From an uncultured Victivallaceae bacterium (GTDB lineage: Bacteria > Verrucomicrobiota > Lentisphaeria > Victivallales > Victivallaceae), in contig CALXOD010000032.1 of assembly GCA_944389925.1 (NCBI GenBank), positions 1-46,772 of the forward strand: 46,772 nucleotides of DNA. The letters are read 5' to 3'. The notes below the pieces were generated by a model. The model was not told where the DNA came from and ran no database searches. It saw nothing but the letters and a program-made list of their open reading frames with translations. Position 1 is the first letter of the stretch. Every line of letters starts with the position of its first letter. The translations under genes were made by a program, and so were the position numbers. Below are positions 16,732 through 25,708 of the stretch, one piece after another.

Positions 16732-17766
16732 ATGACGTATCCGCAACGTGTTGAAAACGAAGCCATGCTCGATGAACTTCTGTCCATTCCGGACCAGACT
16801 CTGATCGACTTCATGAAACGCATCGACGGCGACATCGCCATCCTCGGTATCGGCGGCAAAATGGGGCCGACCCTCGGCCGTCTCGCCGTCAATGCCATCC
16901 GCGCCGCCGGTGTCAAAAAAGAAGTATTCGGTGTCTCCCGCTTCAGCAATGCCGAAGCCCGGCAGCATCTGGAAAGCTGGGGCGTAAAAACCATCAGCTG
17001 CGACCTCATGGATCGCGAAGCCGTCGCCAAACTTCCCGAATTCAAAAATATCATTTATATGGCCGGCCGGAAATTCGGTACGGACGGCTCGGAAGATTTG
17101 ACCTGGGCCATGAACGTTCTGGTCCCGGGCATCGTCGGCGAACGTTTCCGCAACAGCCGGATTACCGCGTTCTCCACCGGTTGCGTCTACCCGCTGGTCG
17201 GAGTCAATACCTGCGGCTGCACCGAAGAGGTCAAACCGCTGCCGGTCGGCGAATACTCTCAGTCCAGCCTCGGCCGGGAACGGGTTTTCGGCTACTGCTC
17301 GCGCACCTTCGGCACCAAGGTACTGCTGTTCCGTCTCAACTACGCCATTGATCTGCGTTACGGTGTGCTGCATGACATCGGCCGCCAGGTGTGGAATGAA
17401 GAACCGGTCACCAACACCGTGGGGCATTTCAACGTCATCTGGCAAGGGGATGCCAATCGTATCGCCCTGCTCTCGCTGGAACAGGCCGCCAGCCCCGCCG
17501 TGCCGCTCAATGTAACCGGACCGGAAACGATCAGCATTGAGTATATCGCGGAACGCTTCGCCCAGCTCATGGGGAAGAAAGTCACTTACTCCGGTGTCAG
17601 CGCCGACCTCTGCTACCTCAACAATCCGGCCAAATCGATCCAGCTTTTCGGTTATCCGCGGGTGTCGCTTGCGACCATGATCGATTGGCAGGCCGACTGG
17701 CTGATGCGTGGCGGTCGCTCGCTCGGCAAACCGACCCATTTCGAAGTCAACAACGGTAAATTCTAA
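16732..17766 (+). CDS. NAD-dependent epimerase/dehydratase-like protein
   Basis: 344 residues of an extended SDR-type Rossmann protein: the nucleotide loop GIGGKMG at 39-45, FSTGCVY at about 146, then a tyrosine in GEYSQSSLGRERVF. In classical SDRs the tyrosine is followed by a lysine four positions later (YxxxK); here that position is a serine (Tyr175/Ser179), so catalysis by the standard route is doubtful. It may be a nucleotide-sugar binding or a non-canonical oxidoreductase. The ATG at 16732 has GGGAG upstream and lies well after the promoter. It is the first gene of a five-gene plus-strand run (gaps of 7-19 nt). Confidence 0.8.
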   Translation: MTYPQRVENEAMLDELLSIPDQTLIDFMKRIDGDIAILGIGGKMGPTLGRLAVNAIRAAGVKKEVFGVSRFSNAEARQHLESWGVKTISCDLMDREAVAKLPEFKNIIYMAGRKFGTDGSEDLTWAMNVLVPGIVGERFRNSRITAFSTGCVYPLVGVNTCGCTEEVKPLPVGEYSQSSLGRERVFGYCSRTFGTKVLLFRLNYAIDLRYGVLHDIGRQVWNEEPVTNTVGHFNVIWQGDANRIALLSLEQAASPAVPLNVTGPETISIEYIAERFAQLMGKKVTYSGVSADLCYLNNPAKSIQLFGYPRVSLATMIDWQADWLMRGGRSLGKPTHFEVNNGKF

Positions 17767-17779
17767 ATCCGGAATCGAC

Positions 17780-18538
17780 ATGGGCTTCAGAAACACCGGG
17801 TATCGGCTGTCGGCGGCGGCCATCGCCGCAGCAGCCGCTCTGGCAGTTGCCGGATGCAACAGTACGGCCTATTATCAGGACCGGGCGGTTCAACGTGCCC
17901 GGGAGTTTCTGTTGGAAAACGCTCCGGAATTAACGCCGCAACAGGCCGCCCACGTCCGCTACAATAAACCGACCCTGCTGGCAGAAAATGTACTGGGGGG
18001 CGGCAGCGGAGGTTGGGCCGCGGCCAGTGAACGCAGTCAGATCTGCATCACCTGGTTGATTCCCGGATGCCGGGATGCGTATCTGGTCTATGGCGTCAGC
18101 AGTCAGCGCATGTATGACTGGTTTCCGGAGCGGCTGATCCGCAAAACCTTCACACCGGTGGAAACCGTGCGGCTCGCCGCCATCGAAAAAGCACGGACCT
18201 ATGCGCAGAATAATCTGTATTTCGACCTGAGCAAACGGGAATATAATCAGGTACGGTTCTCCGATCCCCGGATTCTGCGGACAAACTTCAAGCTGAATCT
18301 GAATCAGGACGGACAAGCGACGAAAGCACAGCTGGCCCGGCTGGAGAAACAGACGCAATTTTCTATGATCTGGGGTGAGCAAGAAGAAAAACCGACCGTC
18401 ATCTGTGGGATGGCGGAAGAAGATTTGACAGACTTCCGAGTTTTCTTCGGTGGAAAAATCGAAGCGGATGTGTTGCACCGCCATACTGTCAGTTCGAATC
18501 CGCCCGCTGTGTCGGATGCCGACACCCCCAAACCATAA
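17780..18538 (+). CDS. Hypothetical lipoprotein
   Basis: 252 residues. The N-terminus is a lipoprotein signal with an alanine-rich core and lipobox AVAGC (Cys26). No family is recognised in the mature part; it has two or three cysteine pairs (ICITWLIPGC) and mixed charged segments but no repeats. The start is the ATG at 17780, 13 nt after the epimerase stop, with GGAAT as a weak ribosome site. It ends 19 nt before yicC. The cell-surface location and the operon neighbours give no clear function. Confidence 0.75.
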   Translation: MGFRNTGYRLSAAAIAAAAALAVAGCNSTAYYQDRAVQRAREFLLENAPELTPQQAAHVRYNKPTLLAENVLGGGSGGWAAASERSQICITWLIPGCRDAYLVYGVSSQRMYDWFPERLIRKTFTPVETVRLAAIEKARTYAQNNLYFDLSKREYNQVRFSDPRILRTNFKLNLNQDGQATKAQLARLEKQTQFSMIWGEQEEKPTVICGMAEEDLTDFRVFFGGKIEADVLHRHTVSSNPPAVSDADTPKP

Positions 18539-18557
18539 ATTTTTACGGGAGAAAGCC

Positions 18558-19439
18558 ATGAGAAGCATGACCGGCTTCGGCAAAGGCGAAGCCATGGCCC
18601 CGGACGGTACGGTCTTCAGTGTGGAACTCAGTTCCGTCAATCGTAAACAGCTGGAGATTCGAATCAGTCTGCCAGCTGAATTCAGTGAACTGGATACAGT
18701 GGCACGCCGGATTCTCGGTTCGGGTATCAGCCGGGGAGCAGTCAGCTTGAAACTGACCCGGAGCCATGGAGCCGGTAATCGCACCGCGGTACGGATTAAT
18801 CAGGATCTGTTTCAGCAGCTGGCGGAAAGTTGCGTGGAAATCCGCACCCGGTTCGGATTATCGGCGGAATTTGATCCGGCCACCCTTTTTGCCGTGCCGG
18901 GCGTACTGGAAAACCAGACACCGGACTTGGAACAACCCGGGCTGGTCGCAGCCTTTGAGCAGGCGGTGCAAAATGCTTTGCAGGCATTTCTTGCCATGCG
19001 CAACGCTGAAGGGGAAGCTCTGCGGCAGGATCTCGCCGGACGCATGGACTTCCTGCGGAACAAGCTCAATGCCATCCGTCCCTTCGCCGCCGGAATTACG
19101 GAACGCATCAAACAAAGGCTGCTGGAAAAACTGGAGGCGGAAAATCTTGCCGCCGACCCCCATGATGAACGACTGCTGCGGGAACTGCTGTTTTATGCCG
19201 ACCGCGCGGATGTCACCGAGGAAATCACCCGACTGGAAAGTCATTTCGGGCAATTTGCCTCGTTTTTGAATAACGACCATGAACCAGTGGGGCGCAGTCT
19301 GGATTTTCTGGTGCAGGAGATGTTCCGGGAAATCACCACACTCGGCAACAAGGCCGGCAGTTCCGATATTTCCCCGCTGGTCGTTGCCTTCAAGGCCGAA
19401 CTGGAAAAAATCCGGGAACAAGTGCAAAACGTGGAGTAA
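18558..19439 (+). CDS. yicC: YicC-type endoribonuclease
   Basis: 293 residues, family size 285-295. The family start MRSMTGFG is exact, followed by FSVELSSVNRKQLEI; the C-terminal DUF1732 part shows EEITRLESHFGQF and the ending DISPLVVAFKAELEKIREQVQNVE, whose NVE terminus is very typical. In E. coli YicC has been reported as an RNase acting on small RNAs. Ribosome site GGGAG lies before the ATG. In most genomes guanylate kinase follows; here cysE follows instead. Confidence 0.95.
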   Translation: MRSMTGFGKGEAMAPDGTVFSVELSSVNRKQLEIRISLPAEFSELDTVARRILGSGISRGAVSLKLTRSHGAGNRTAVRINQDLFQQLAESCVEIRTRFGLSAEFDPATLFAVPGVLENQTPDLEQPGLVAAFEQAVQNALQAFLAMRNAEGEALRQDLAGRMDFLRNKLNAIRPFAAGITERIKQRLLEKLEAENLAADPHDERLLRELLFYADRADVTEEITRLESHFGQFASFLNNDHEPVGRSLDFLVQEMFREITTLGNKAGSSDISPLVVAFKAELEKIREQVQNVE

Positions 19440-19450
19440 AATATTTCCTC

Positions 19451-20395
19451 ATGGCCCAGCAATGTAATCTCATTTCCCCGGTCTTTACTCCGGAGGAACT
19501 CCAGAAATTAACCAGAGAAATCGGCGCCGGCTATTCGGACCGGGTGGGGGTCAACCTGCATGAAGACCACAACCTCCCCCGCCGGGGTGAGGTGCTCGCC
19601 ATCGTCGCCCGGCTCCTGGAAGTGATTTTTCCGGGATTTGACGATGCACCGCGTCACCGCGGCGCGCTCCATACCGAAACCGCTGAACTGCTGGATGAAT
19701 TATGTCCGGCGCTCTTCGATCAGATTTCCCGCGCCGTCCGGTTCGGCTGCCGCGAAAGCGACTGCGGGAACTGCAATGCAGTGGAGCGCAGTACCGCTGC
19801 AGTCCGCGCCCTCCTGCTGGCCCTCCCGGATATCCGGGAAACGATGAAGCTGGATGTGGCAGCCGCCTACACCGGAGATCCCGCCGCAACCTCAACGGCG
19901 GAAATCGTACTGTCTTACCCCTGTATCAAAGCCATCACCATCCAGCGCCTGGCACATGTGCTTTATCTGGAAAAAATCCCGCTGATTCCCCGTTTGATGA
20001 CCGAATACGCCCATACTCTGACCGGTATCGACATTCATCCGGGAGCGAAGCTGGGCCGGGGGGTGTTTATTGATCACGGCACCGGGGTGGTCATCGGAGA
20101 AACAGCGGAGATTGGAGATAACGTCCGGATTTATCAGGGGGTGACGCTGGGAGCGCTCTCATTTCCCAAAGATGCCTGCGGCGTCCTGATCAAAGGATGC
20201 AAACGCCATCCCACTGTGCGGGATAACGTGACGATTTACGCCGGAGCCACCGTACTTGGGGACATTGAAATCGGGGAAAATTCCGTCATTGGCGGCAATG
20301 TCTGGCTGACCGAAAGTCTGCCTCCCGGTACCAAAATTACCGCCCGACCGCCGGAACATCAGGTGCGTTTCTCCCACCATGCTGCCGGAAAGTGA
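19451..20395 (+). CDS. cysE: Serine O-acetyltransferase
   Basis: 314 residues, the long EpsC-like type. It transfers acetyl from acetyl-CoA to serine, the first step of cysteine synthesis. The C-terminal left-handed beta-helix carries the hallmark stretch VFIDHGTGVVIGETAEIGD and the GVTLGALSF strand; RHPTVRDNVTIYAGATVLG and GSV-like hexapeptide repeats follow. An N-terminal helical region includes a cysteine cluster (GCRESDCGNC, about residues 96-105). The cluster is not part of the core enzyme; it may bind a metal or be redox active. It lies in the yicC operon. Confidence 0.95.
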   Translation: MAQQCNLISPVFTPEELQKLTREIGAGYSDRVGVNLHEDHNLPRRGEVLAIVARLLEVIFPGFDDAPRHRGALHTETAELLDELCPALFDQISRAVRFGCRESDCGNCNAVERSTAAVRALLLALPDIRETMKLDVAAAYTGDPAATSTAEIVLSYPCIKAITIQRLAHVLYLEKIPLIPRLMTEYAHTLTGIDIHPGAKLGRGVFIDHGTGVVIGETAEIGDNVRIYQGVTLGALSFPKDACGVLIKGCKRHPTVRDNVTIYAGATVLGDIEIGENSVIGGNVWLTESLPPGTKITARPPEHQVRFSHHAAGK

Positions 20396-20402
20396 TTGTC
20401 CC

Positions 20403-21107
20403 ATGTCGGAATTTATCATTCAGCAATACGAAGAAGTTCTGCAGCAGATCCGCGATGCCGCCCAAATGGCGGGGCGCGATCCCGTTTCCATCCGCCTGCT
20501 GGCCGTCAGCAAAACCTTTCCGGCAACCGATATTGCTGCTCTGTATCAGCACGGCTGTCGTGCGTTTGGAGAAAATCGCGTGCCGGAACTGGAGGCAAAA
20601 GCCGCGGTACTGCCGCCTGACATCGAATGGCACCTCATCGGGCAGTTGCAGTCAAACAAGGTCCGCCGCGCAGTCAAAACCGCCGCCGTCATTCATTCGG
20701 TAGATTCTCCGGAATTGCTGGAGCGTATCGACCGCATTGCCGGTGAGGAACAAAGACATCCCGCGATCCTGCTGGAAGTCAACATCTCCGGTGAAGTGGC
20801 AAAAAGCGGCTGCACGCCGGAAGAATTGCCGCGGCTCGCCGCACTCGCCGCCACAGCACAAAATGTGAATTTCCGGGGACTGATGACCATGGCCCCGTTT
20901 GAAGCAGCGGAACCGGAACTGGACCGGATCTTCGAACGGCTGCGTACCTTGCGGGACGAACTGGAGCAACAGTTGAACCGACCGCTTCCGGAATTGTCCA
21001 TGGGAATGAGCGGCGATTACCGTATCGCCATCCGTCACGGTGCGACTATTGTCCGGATCGGCACGGCCATTTTCGGGCGGCGCCCCCTGCAGACGCCTGC
21101 GGTCTGA
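20403..21107 (+). CDS. yggS: PLP homeostasis protein YggS
   Basis: 234 residues. Binds pyridoxal 5'-phosphate and buffers its level; also called PLPBP. The PLP lysine lies in LLAVSKTF (Lys37), and the FGENRVPELEAK, WHLIGQLQSNKV, SVDS and SMGMSGDYRIAIRHGATIVRIG motifs match the family. The ATG at 20403 is 7 nt after the cysE stop; an ATG at 20379 would overlap cysE. Its place behind cysE, whose pathway continues with a PLP enzyme, makes functional sense. Confidence 0.96.
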   Translation: MSEFIIQQYEEVLQQIRDAAQMAGRDPVSIRLLAVSKTFPATDIAALYQHGCRAFGENRVPELEAKAAVLPPDIEWHLIGQLQSNKVRRAVKTAAVIHSVDSPELLERIDRIAGEEQRHPAILLEVNISGEVAKSGCTPEELPRLAALAATAQNVNFRGLMTMAPFEAAEPELDRIFERLRTLRDELEQQLNRPLPELSMGMSGDYRIAIRHGATIVRIGTAIFGRRPLQTPAV

Positions 21108-21160
21108 AAACGCAATCGTCGCACCCCGTTTCCGCTCTTTCTGTTTTTCCACCTGCGTAG

Positions 21161-21198
21161 AAAAAAGGGGAGAGCACCGCGTCGCGGCACCCTCCCCT
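21161..21198 (-). terminator. Rho-independent terminator after adhE
   Basis: On the minus strand an AGGGGAG/CTCCCCT stem with an inner CCGCG/CGCGG stem is followed by six T at 21166-21161, directly behind the adhE stop at 21226. Confidence 0.8.
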
Positions 21199-21225
21199 CA
21201 CTTGCTTCGCCAATGGCGGCGGGGA

Positions 21226-23829
21226 TTATTTCCCGTAATAGGCTTTCAGATAAAGTTCTTTGATTTCCGAAATCAGCGGATAACGCGGGTTGGCACCGGT
21301 ACACTGATCGTCGAATGCCTTTTCCGAAAGTTCGTCGAGCCGTTCCAGGAAATCCTTTTCCGGAACGCCCAGCGCTTTGATCGACTTCGGAATTTCCAGC
21401 CGGTCCTTGAGTTCCTCGATCTTGGCGATGAGCCGCTCCACCTTTTCATCCTCGGTCTTGCCTCCGAGACGGAGGAAATCGGCAATGTCCGCATACCGGG
21501 TCTTGGCTTCCGGACATTTGTACTGCGAGAACGTCCCCTGCTTGGTCGGCTTATTAGTCGCATTGAAGCGGATCACGTCACAAAGCAGCAGTGCATTGGC
21601 CAATCCGTGCGGGATGTGAAATTCCGCACCGAGCTTGTGCGCCATCGAGTGGCAGATCCCCAGGAAGGCGTTCGCAAACGCCATCCCCGCAATGGTGGCG
21701 GCATGATGCATCTTTTCCCGGGCGCGCTCATCCGTCTGGCCGTTTTCGAAGGAAGCCGGCAGATACTTGAAAGTCAGTCGGATGGCCTCCATGGCCAGCG
21801 CGTTGGTATATTCGCTGGCCAGAATCGACACCCGCGCTTCCAGCGCATGTACCAGTACGTCCAGTCCGCTGTATGCGGTCAGTTTTCGCGGCATCCCCAT
21901 GACCAGCTGGGTATCGATGATGGCGATATCCGGCGTCAATTCATAGTCGGCCAACGGATATTTGTTGCCGGTCACCTCGTCAGTGATCACGGCGAAAGGC
22001 GTCACTTCCGAACCGGTTCCGGAGGTGGTCGGGATTGCCACCAGCGTGGCTTTCACTCCCAGTTTCGGGAATTGGTAAACGCGTTTACGAATGTCCATGA
22101 ACCGCATGGCGATATCGCTGAAGTTCACTTCCGGGTGTTCGTACAGCAGCCACATGATCTTTGCCGCGTCCATCGGCGAACCGCCCCCGATGGCAATGAT
22201 CACGTCCGGCTTGAATGTACGCATCCGTTCCAGACCCGAATATGCGGTTTCCAGCGTCGGATCAGGCGACACGTCAGCGAAGATATCCACCTTGATATTC
22301 AGTTCCTCCAGCGTGCTGATGGCCTCTGCGAGTATGCCGCTGTTGTAAAGAAACCGGTCGGTAACGATGAACGCCCGCTGCCGTCCCGCCAGATCACGCA
22401 AGCCTTCCGGCAGACAGCCGTATTTGAAATAAATCTTCGAAGGAACCCGGAACCAGAGCATGTTTTCTCTCCGCTGAGCGATGGTTTTGATGTTGAGCAG
22501 ATGTTTCGGCGCCACGTTCTGACTGACCGAGTTCCCGCCCCAACTGCCGCACCCGAGTGTCAGCGACGGATCCAATTTGAAATTGAACACATCTCCGATC
22601 GCCCCCTGGCTGGCCGGCATGTTGATCAGCGTCCGACCGGTTTTCATGCGGCGGCCGAATTCATCAATACGGTCCCGGTTGCGTGGATTCGTATACAACA
22701 CACTGGTGTGCCCCATCCCACCGAATTCCAGCAGCTGCTGTGCCCGGTCGAGAGCAGCGTTGAAATCCTTTGCTTTGTAGAGGGCAAGCACCGGCGAAAG
22801 TTTTTCGCAGGAAAACGGGTAATCCCGTCCCACGCCATCGGTTTCACCAATCAGGACCTTGGTTTCCGGATCGACTTTGATACCGGCCATCTCGGCAATT
22901 TTCGCAGCACTCTGGCCGACGATCTTGGCGTTGAGCTTGCCGTCCACCACGATGGTCTTGGCAACCTTGGCCCCTTCGGTCTTATTGAGAATGTAGGCAC
23001 CACGGCGGACAAACTCCGCTTTGACCGCATCGTAAATCGATTCAATAGCGATCACCGACTGCTCGGAGGCGCAGATCATACCGTTGTCGAAGGTCTTGCT
23101 TTGCAACACCGAGCTGACTGCCATCAGAATATCGCAGCTTTCATCCATGACAGCGGGCGTATTTCCCGCCCCGACGCCGAGCGCCGGGATCCCCGAAGAA
23201 TACGCCGCCTTCACCATACCCGGTCCGCCGGTGGCCAGGATCAGGCTGATCATCGGATGGCTCATCAGATGTTGCGACAACGATACGCTCGGTTCGTCAA
23301 TCCAGCCGATAATATCAACCGGTGCTCCCGCCCGGACTGCCGCATCCCGCACGATCCGGGCCGCGGCAATGGTACAGTTTTTGGCACGCGGATGCGGAGA
23401 AAAGATAATGCCGTTGCGCGTTTTCAACGCCAGAAGCGACTTGAAGATCGCAGTCGATGTCGGGTTGGTGGTCGGCACGATCCCCGCGATCAAACCGAAT
23501 GGCTCGGCGATTTTGGTAATCCCGAAAGCGTCGTCCCGCTCAATGACACCGCAGGTGCGAGTCTGCTTGTATTTATTATAAACGTATTCGGATGCAAAGT
23601 GGTTTTTGATCACCTTGTCTTCGATGACCCCCATGCCGGTTTCCGCCACGGCCATCTTGGCCAGTTCGATCCGGGCGTTATTGGCAGCCAGCGCGGCGGC
23701 ACGAAATATTTCATCCACCTGCTCCTGAGTGAATGTCGCATAGACTGCCTGTGCCGCTTTTACCCGGGCAATGGTGTCGTCCAATGCCCGAAGCTGTTCG
23801 GTCTCATCCACGATCTTCTTTTCGTCCAT
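21226..23829 (-). CDS. adhE: Bifunctional acetaldehyde-CoA / alcohol dehydrogenase
   Basis: 867 residues. It turns acetyl-CoA to acetaldehyde and then ethanol, using NADH twice, as a fermentation sink for reducing power. The N-terminal aldehyde dehydrogenase half (to about 440) has the catalytic cysteine in NGMICASEQS (Cys253) and the Rossmann glycine stretch GIPALGVGAGNTP. The C-terminal iron-dependent alcohol dehydrogenase half has GGGSPMDAAKIMW and GICHSMAHKLGAEFHIPHG, the latter bearing iron ligands. E. coli AdhE has 891 residues. Start at 23829 has GGAGAAAG upstream. It is a single-gene unit with its own terminator. Its presence points to an anaerobe making ethanol. Confidence 0.97.
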   Translation of the reverse strand: MDEKKIVDETEQLRALDDTIARVKAAQAVYATFTQEQVDEIFRAAALAANNARIELAKMAVAETGMGVIEDKVIKNHFASEYVYNKYKQTRTCGVIERDDAFGITKIAEPFGLIAGIVPTTNPTSTAIFKSLLALKTRNGIIFSPHPRAKNCTIAAARIVRDAAVRAGAPVDIIGWIDEPSVSLSQHLMSHPMISLILATGGPGMVKAAYSSGIPALGVGAGNTPAVMDESCDILMAVSSVLQSKTFDNGMICASEQSVIAIESIYDAVKAEFVRRGAYILNKTEGAKVAKTIVVDGKLNAKIVGQSAAKIAEMAGIKVDPETKVLIGETDGVGRDYPFSCEKLSPVLALYKAKDFNAALDRAQQLLEFGGMGHTSVLYTNPRNRDRIDEFGRRMKTGRTLINMPASQGAIGDVFNFKLDPSLTLGCGSWGGNSVSQNVAPKHLLNIKTIAQRRENMLWFRVPSKIYFKYGCLPEGLRDLAGRQRAFIVTDRFLYNSGILAEAISTLEELNIKVDIFADVSPDPTLETAYSGLERMRTFKPDVIIAIGGGSPMDAAKIMWLLYEHPEVNFSDIAMRFMDIRKRVYQFPKLGVKATLVAIPTTSGTGSEVTPFAVITDEVTGNKYPLADYELTPDIAIIDTQLVMGMPRKLTAYSGLDVLVHALEARVSILASEYTNALAMEAIRLTFKYLPASFENGQTDERAREKMHHAATIAGMAFANAFLGICHSMAHKLGAEFHIPHGLANALLLCDVIRFNATNKPTKQGTFSQYKCPEAKTRYADIADFLRLGGKTEDEKVERLIAKIEELKDRLEIPKSIKALGVPEKDFLERLDELSEKAFDDQCTGANPRYPLISEIKELYLKAYYGK

Positions 23830-24125
23830 TATTCACTTTCTCCTGCTGTTTCTCCGGAAGCCGCTCCGTACAGAACTCGGAGTTTCTCCTGGCATCCTTA
23901 TCCTCAATGTCCGAATCTTGTCCTCAAAACATGCACTTTTTCGTCTCACCCTCCTGTTTTTCTCGGGGTCTCTTCCGCCCGATGGCGGTTGCCCTCCCCT
24001 CCTGCTCCCACTGATTTCTGACGGAATCTTTTACCGGGCATTCGATAAAAGCACATCGATATTTTTTTATCCATCGTAAATGAATATACCTCCGAAATAA
24101 TCAAATGTCAAGCCTATTAGATATA

Positions 24126-24141
24126 AAAATATCGATATTTT
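24126..24141. promoter_or_regulatory. AT-rich palindrome upstream of adhE
   Basis: AAAATATCGATATTTT is a perfect 16-bp inverted repeat about 300 bp upstream of adhE, inside the divergent gap. It has the size of an operator. It does not match the Rex (TTGTGA-type) or FNR (TTGAT-type) consensus. A related half (ATCGATATTT) recurs at about 24057-24066. Function is inference. Confidence 0.35.
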
Positions 24142-24381
24142 ATCCTGTTTGAACCCCGTCCTCATGAAGCCGGCAGAGTGCGTGCCACTGTGATGCTGTC
24201 CCGTGGCAGGAAAGTCAGCCATCATCCCTACTGGCCCGGCATCGCAACTTCAGCCGCCCCCCTCATATTGTATCGGGGTGAAAATTTATGAACATTCACG
24301 CCAGACAGCCTCCTGTCTGGATGCAACCCGGAGTTATTGCAACGAACGCTATGTTCGCGAGGGAATCCGGTCATTTCGAGC

Positions 24382-24410
24382 TTGCATCCTGCCACGAATC
24401 CCTTTATAGT
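24382..24410 (+). promoter_or_regulatory. Promoter of the SGNH hydrolase gene
   Basis: TTGCAT at 24382-24387 and TATAGT at 24405-24410, separated by 17 nt, precede the gene at 24486. The same TATAGT -10 hexamer recurs before genes at 37097, 39123 and 45633. Confidence 0.65.
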
Positions 24411-24485
24411 ATGCCAAGAGTATTCCGTTGTTCCGCCGCAAGACTCTCTCGCGGTATCTATCAATGGTGAAAGGAGGAAGAAATT

Positions 24486-25697
24486 ATGCATCCATTTTCC
24501 CGTCTGCTGAGCGTTTCCGGACTGTTTTTCCTGATCGCCGGCAGTCCTGCTGTTCCGGCGGCGGATTCGCCGAAAAGCGCCCTGGAACTCGATCCCAACA
24601 TGACACTCGCTCCCGCCAACGAAAATGGCCTGCGGTTCGTAGCACCGACGACCGCGCCTGTCCGGTTGACCGGGTTTCCGTTTTTTGAACGGGACCGGGT
24701 ATACCGGCGTATGCCATTGCACCCCGCGGAACCATTTTCGCCAGGCGTGGAAAATCTCTCCTGGAACACAGCCGGTGGCCAGGCGGCCTTTCGTACCGAC
24801 AGTTCCCGGATTGTACTGAAAGTGAAGATGCGCGGCAATCGCCTGATGTACAATATGGCACAAACCGGCAGTGCCGGATTCGATCTTTACGCGGGAGAAC
24901 CGGGCCGGCAGCGCTTTGCAGGAGTGACCCGCTTCCCTGCGGGAGCACAGGAGTATACGGCCCGAATCTTCCGAACTGCCCGCCCCAAAATGCGGGAATT
25001 CATTCTCAACTTCCCGCTCTATGCCGGAGTGGAATCCGTTTGGATCGGTATTGATGAAAAAGCCTCTCTGGAGGCGCCGTCGCCCTGGACCGATGCCCGG
25101 CCGATTGTCATTTACGGGACCTCCATTACGCAGGGCGGCTGTGCCTCCCGCCCGGGAACGGCTTATCCCAACATCCTCAGTCGGGAACTCAACCGACCGG
25201 TCATCAACCTCGGATTTTCCGGAAACGGCAAAGGTGAAGCCGGTGTAGCCGAAGAAATCGCCCAGATCGCCGATCCAGCCATGTTCATCCTTGATTATGA
25301 GGCCAACTCCGGAGGTACGGAGAAAATTGCGCAAACTCTGCCGGTTTTTGTGGAAATCCTGCGGAAGCATCATCCTGTAACCCCGATTCTGGTTATTTCC
25401 CGAATTCGCCACGGGAGTGAAGCACTGGACTATTCCCGCAATGAAAATGCGCCTCGTGCCGAAGCAAAGGCCTCCGCAGCCGTAGTGCAGCGCAGTCTGG
25501 TGGAAAAACGCCGGGCGGCAGGCGATGAGAAAATTTATTTCCTTGATGGCGGGACATTGCTTGGCGCGGATGACTGGGATGAGGCGACCGTGGATGGAAG
25601 CCATCCGACGGATTACGGTTTCATTCTGATGGCCCGCGCCATCATGCCGACAGTAAAGAAGATTCTGGAAGGAAATGCGGCACCTGCCGCGCAGTGA
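24486..25697 (+). CDS. Secreted GxDLY/SGNH hydrolase
   Basis: 403 residues with a signal peptide (about 1-26). An N-terminal beta domain (about 30-195) carries the GFDLY motif (131-135) of the SGNH N-terminal family; the SGNH domain follows. Block I is GTSITQGG with the nucleophile Ser213 (GTSI replaces GDSI), block III is NLGFSGNGKGE, and the Asp-His pair is DGSHPTDYG (Asp370, His373). These enzymes remove acyl or acetyl groups from carbohydrates; the substrate is not fixed by sequence. A very strong ribosome site (AAAGGAGGAAG) stands 6 bases before the ATG. The thioesterase gene follows 11 nt later. Confidence 0.9.
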   Translation: MHPFSRLLSVSGLFFLIAGSPAVPAADSPKSALELDPNMTLAPANENGLRFVAPTTAPVRLTGFPFFERDRVYRRMPLHPAEPFSPGVENLSWNTAGGQAAFRTDSSRIVLKVKMRGNRLMYNMAQTGSAGFDLYAGEPGRQRFAGVTRFPAGAQEYTARIFRTARPKMREFILNFPLYAGVESVWIGIDEKASLEAPSPWTDARPIVIYGTSITQGGCASRPGTAYPNILSRELNRPVINLGFSGNGKGEAGVAEEIAQIADPAMFILDYEANSGGTEKIAQTLPVFVEILRKHHPVTPILVISRIRHGSEALDYSRNENAPRAEAKASAAVVQRSLVEKRRAAGDEKIYFLDGGTLLGADDWDEATVDGSHPTDYGFILMARAIMPTVKKILEGNAAPAAQ

Positions 25698-25708
25698 AAG
25701 GCGTTTCC

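Larger units (their letters stand above)
23830..24485. other. adhE / SGNH divergent regulatory region
   Basis: This 656-bp gap separates divergent genes. It holds an AT-rich palindrome (24126-24141), two hairpin-forming repeats (CCAGACAG with its complement at 24301-24320, CGAAC/GTTCG at 24343-24357), and a promoter (24382-24410). I found no convincing gene; small frames such as 24288-24470 have no family likeness. No clear adhE promoter could be fixed. Confidence 0.5.

Noticed and set aside
21040-24021. 993-codon plus-strand frame opposite adhE
   Set aside because: It mirrors the adhE codons, has no domain likeness, and adhE is certain.
24170-24225. Cobalamin-riboswitch-like text (GCCACTG, GGAAAGTCAG)
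   Set aside because: Part of the text resembles the core, but the B12-box 3' end (GACCTGCC) is missing, the stem order does not fit, and no B12 gene lies downstream.
24228-25604. Long minus-strand frame opposite the SGNH hydrolase
   Set aside because: Antisense to a gene with all SGNH blocks; no motif of its own.
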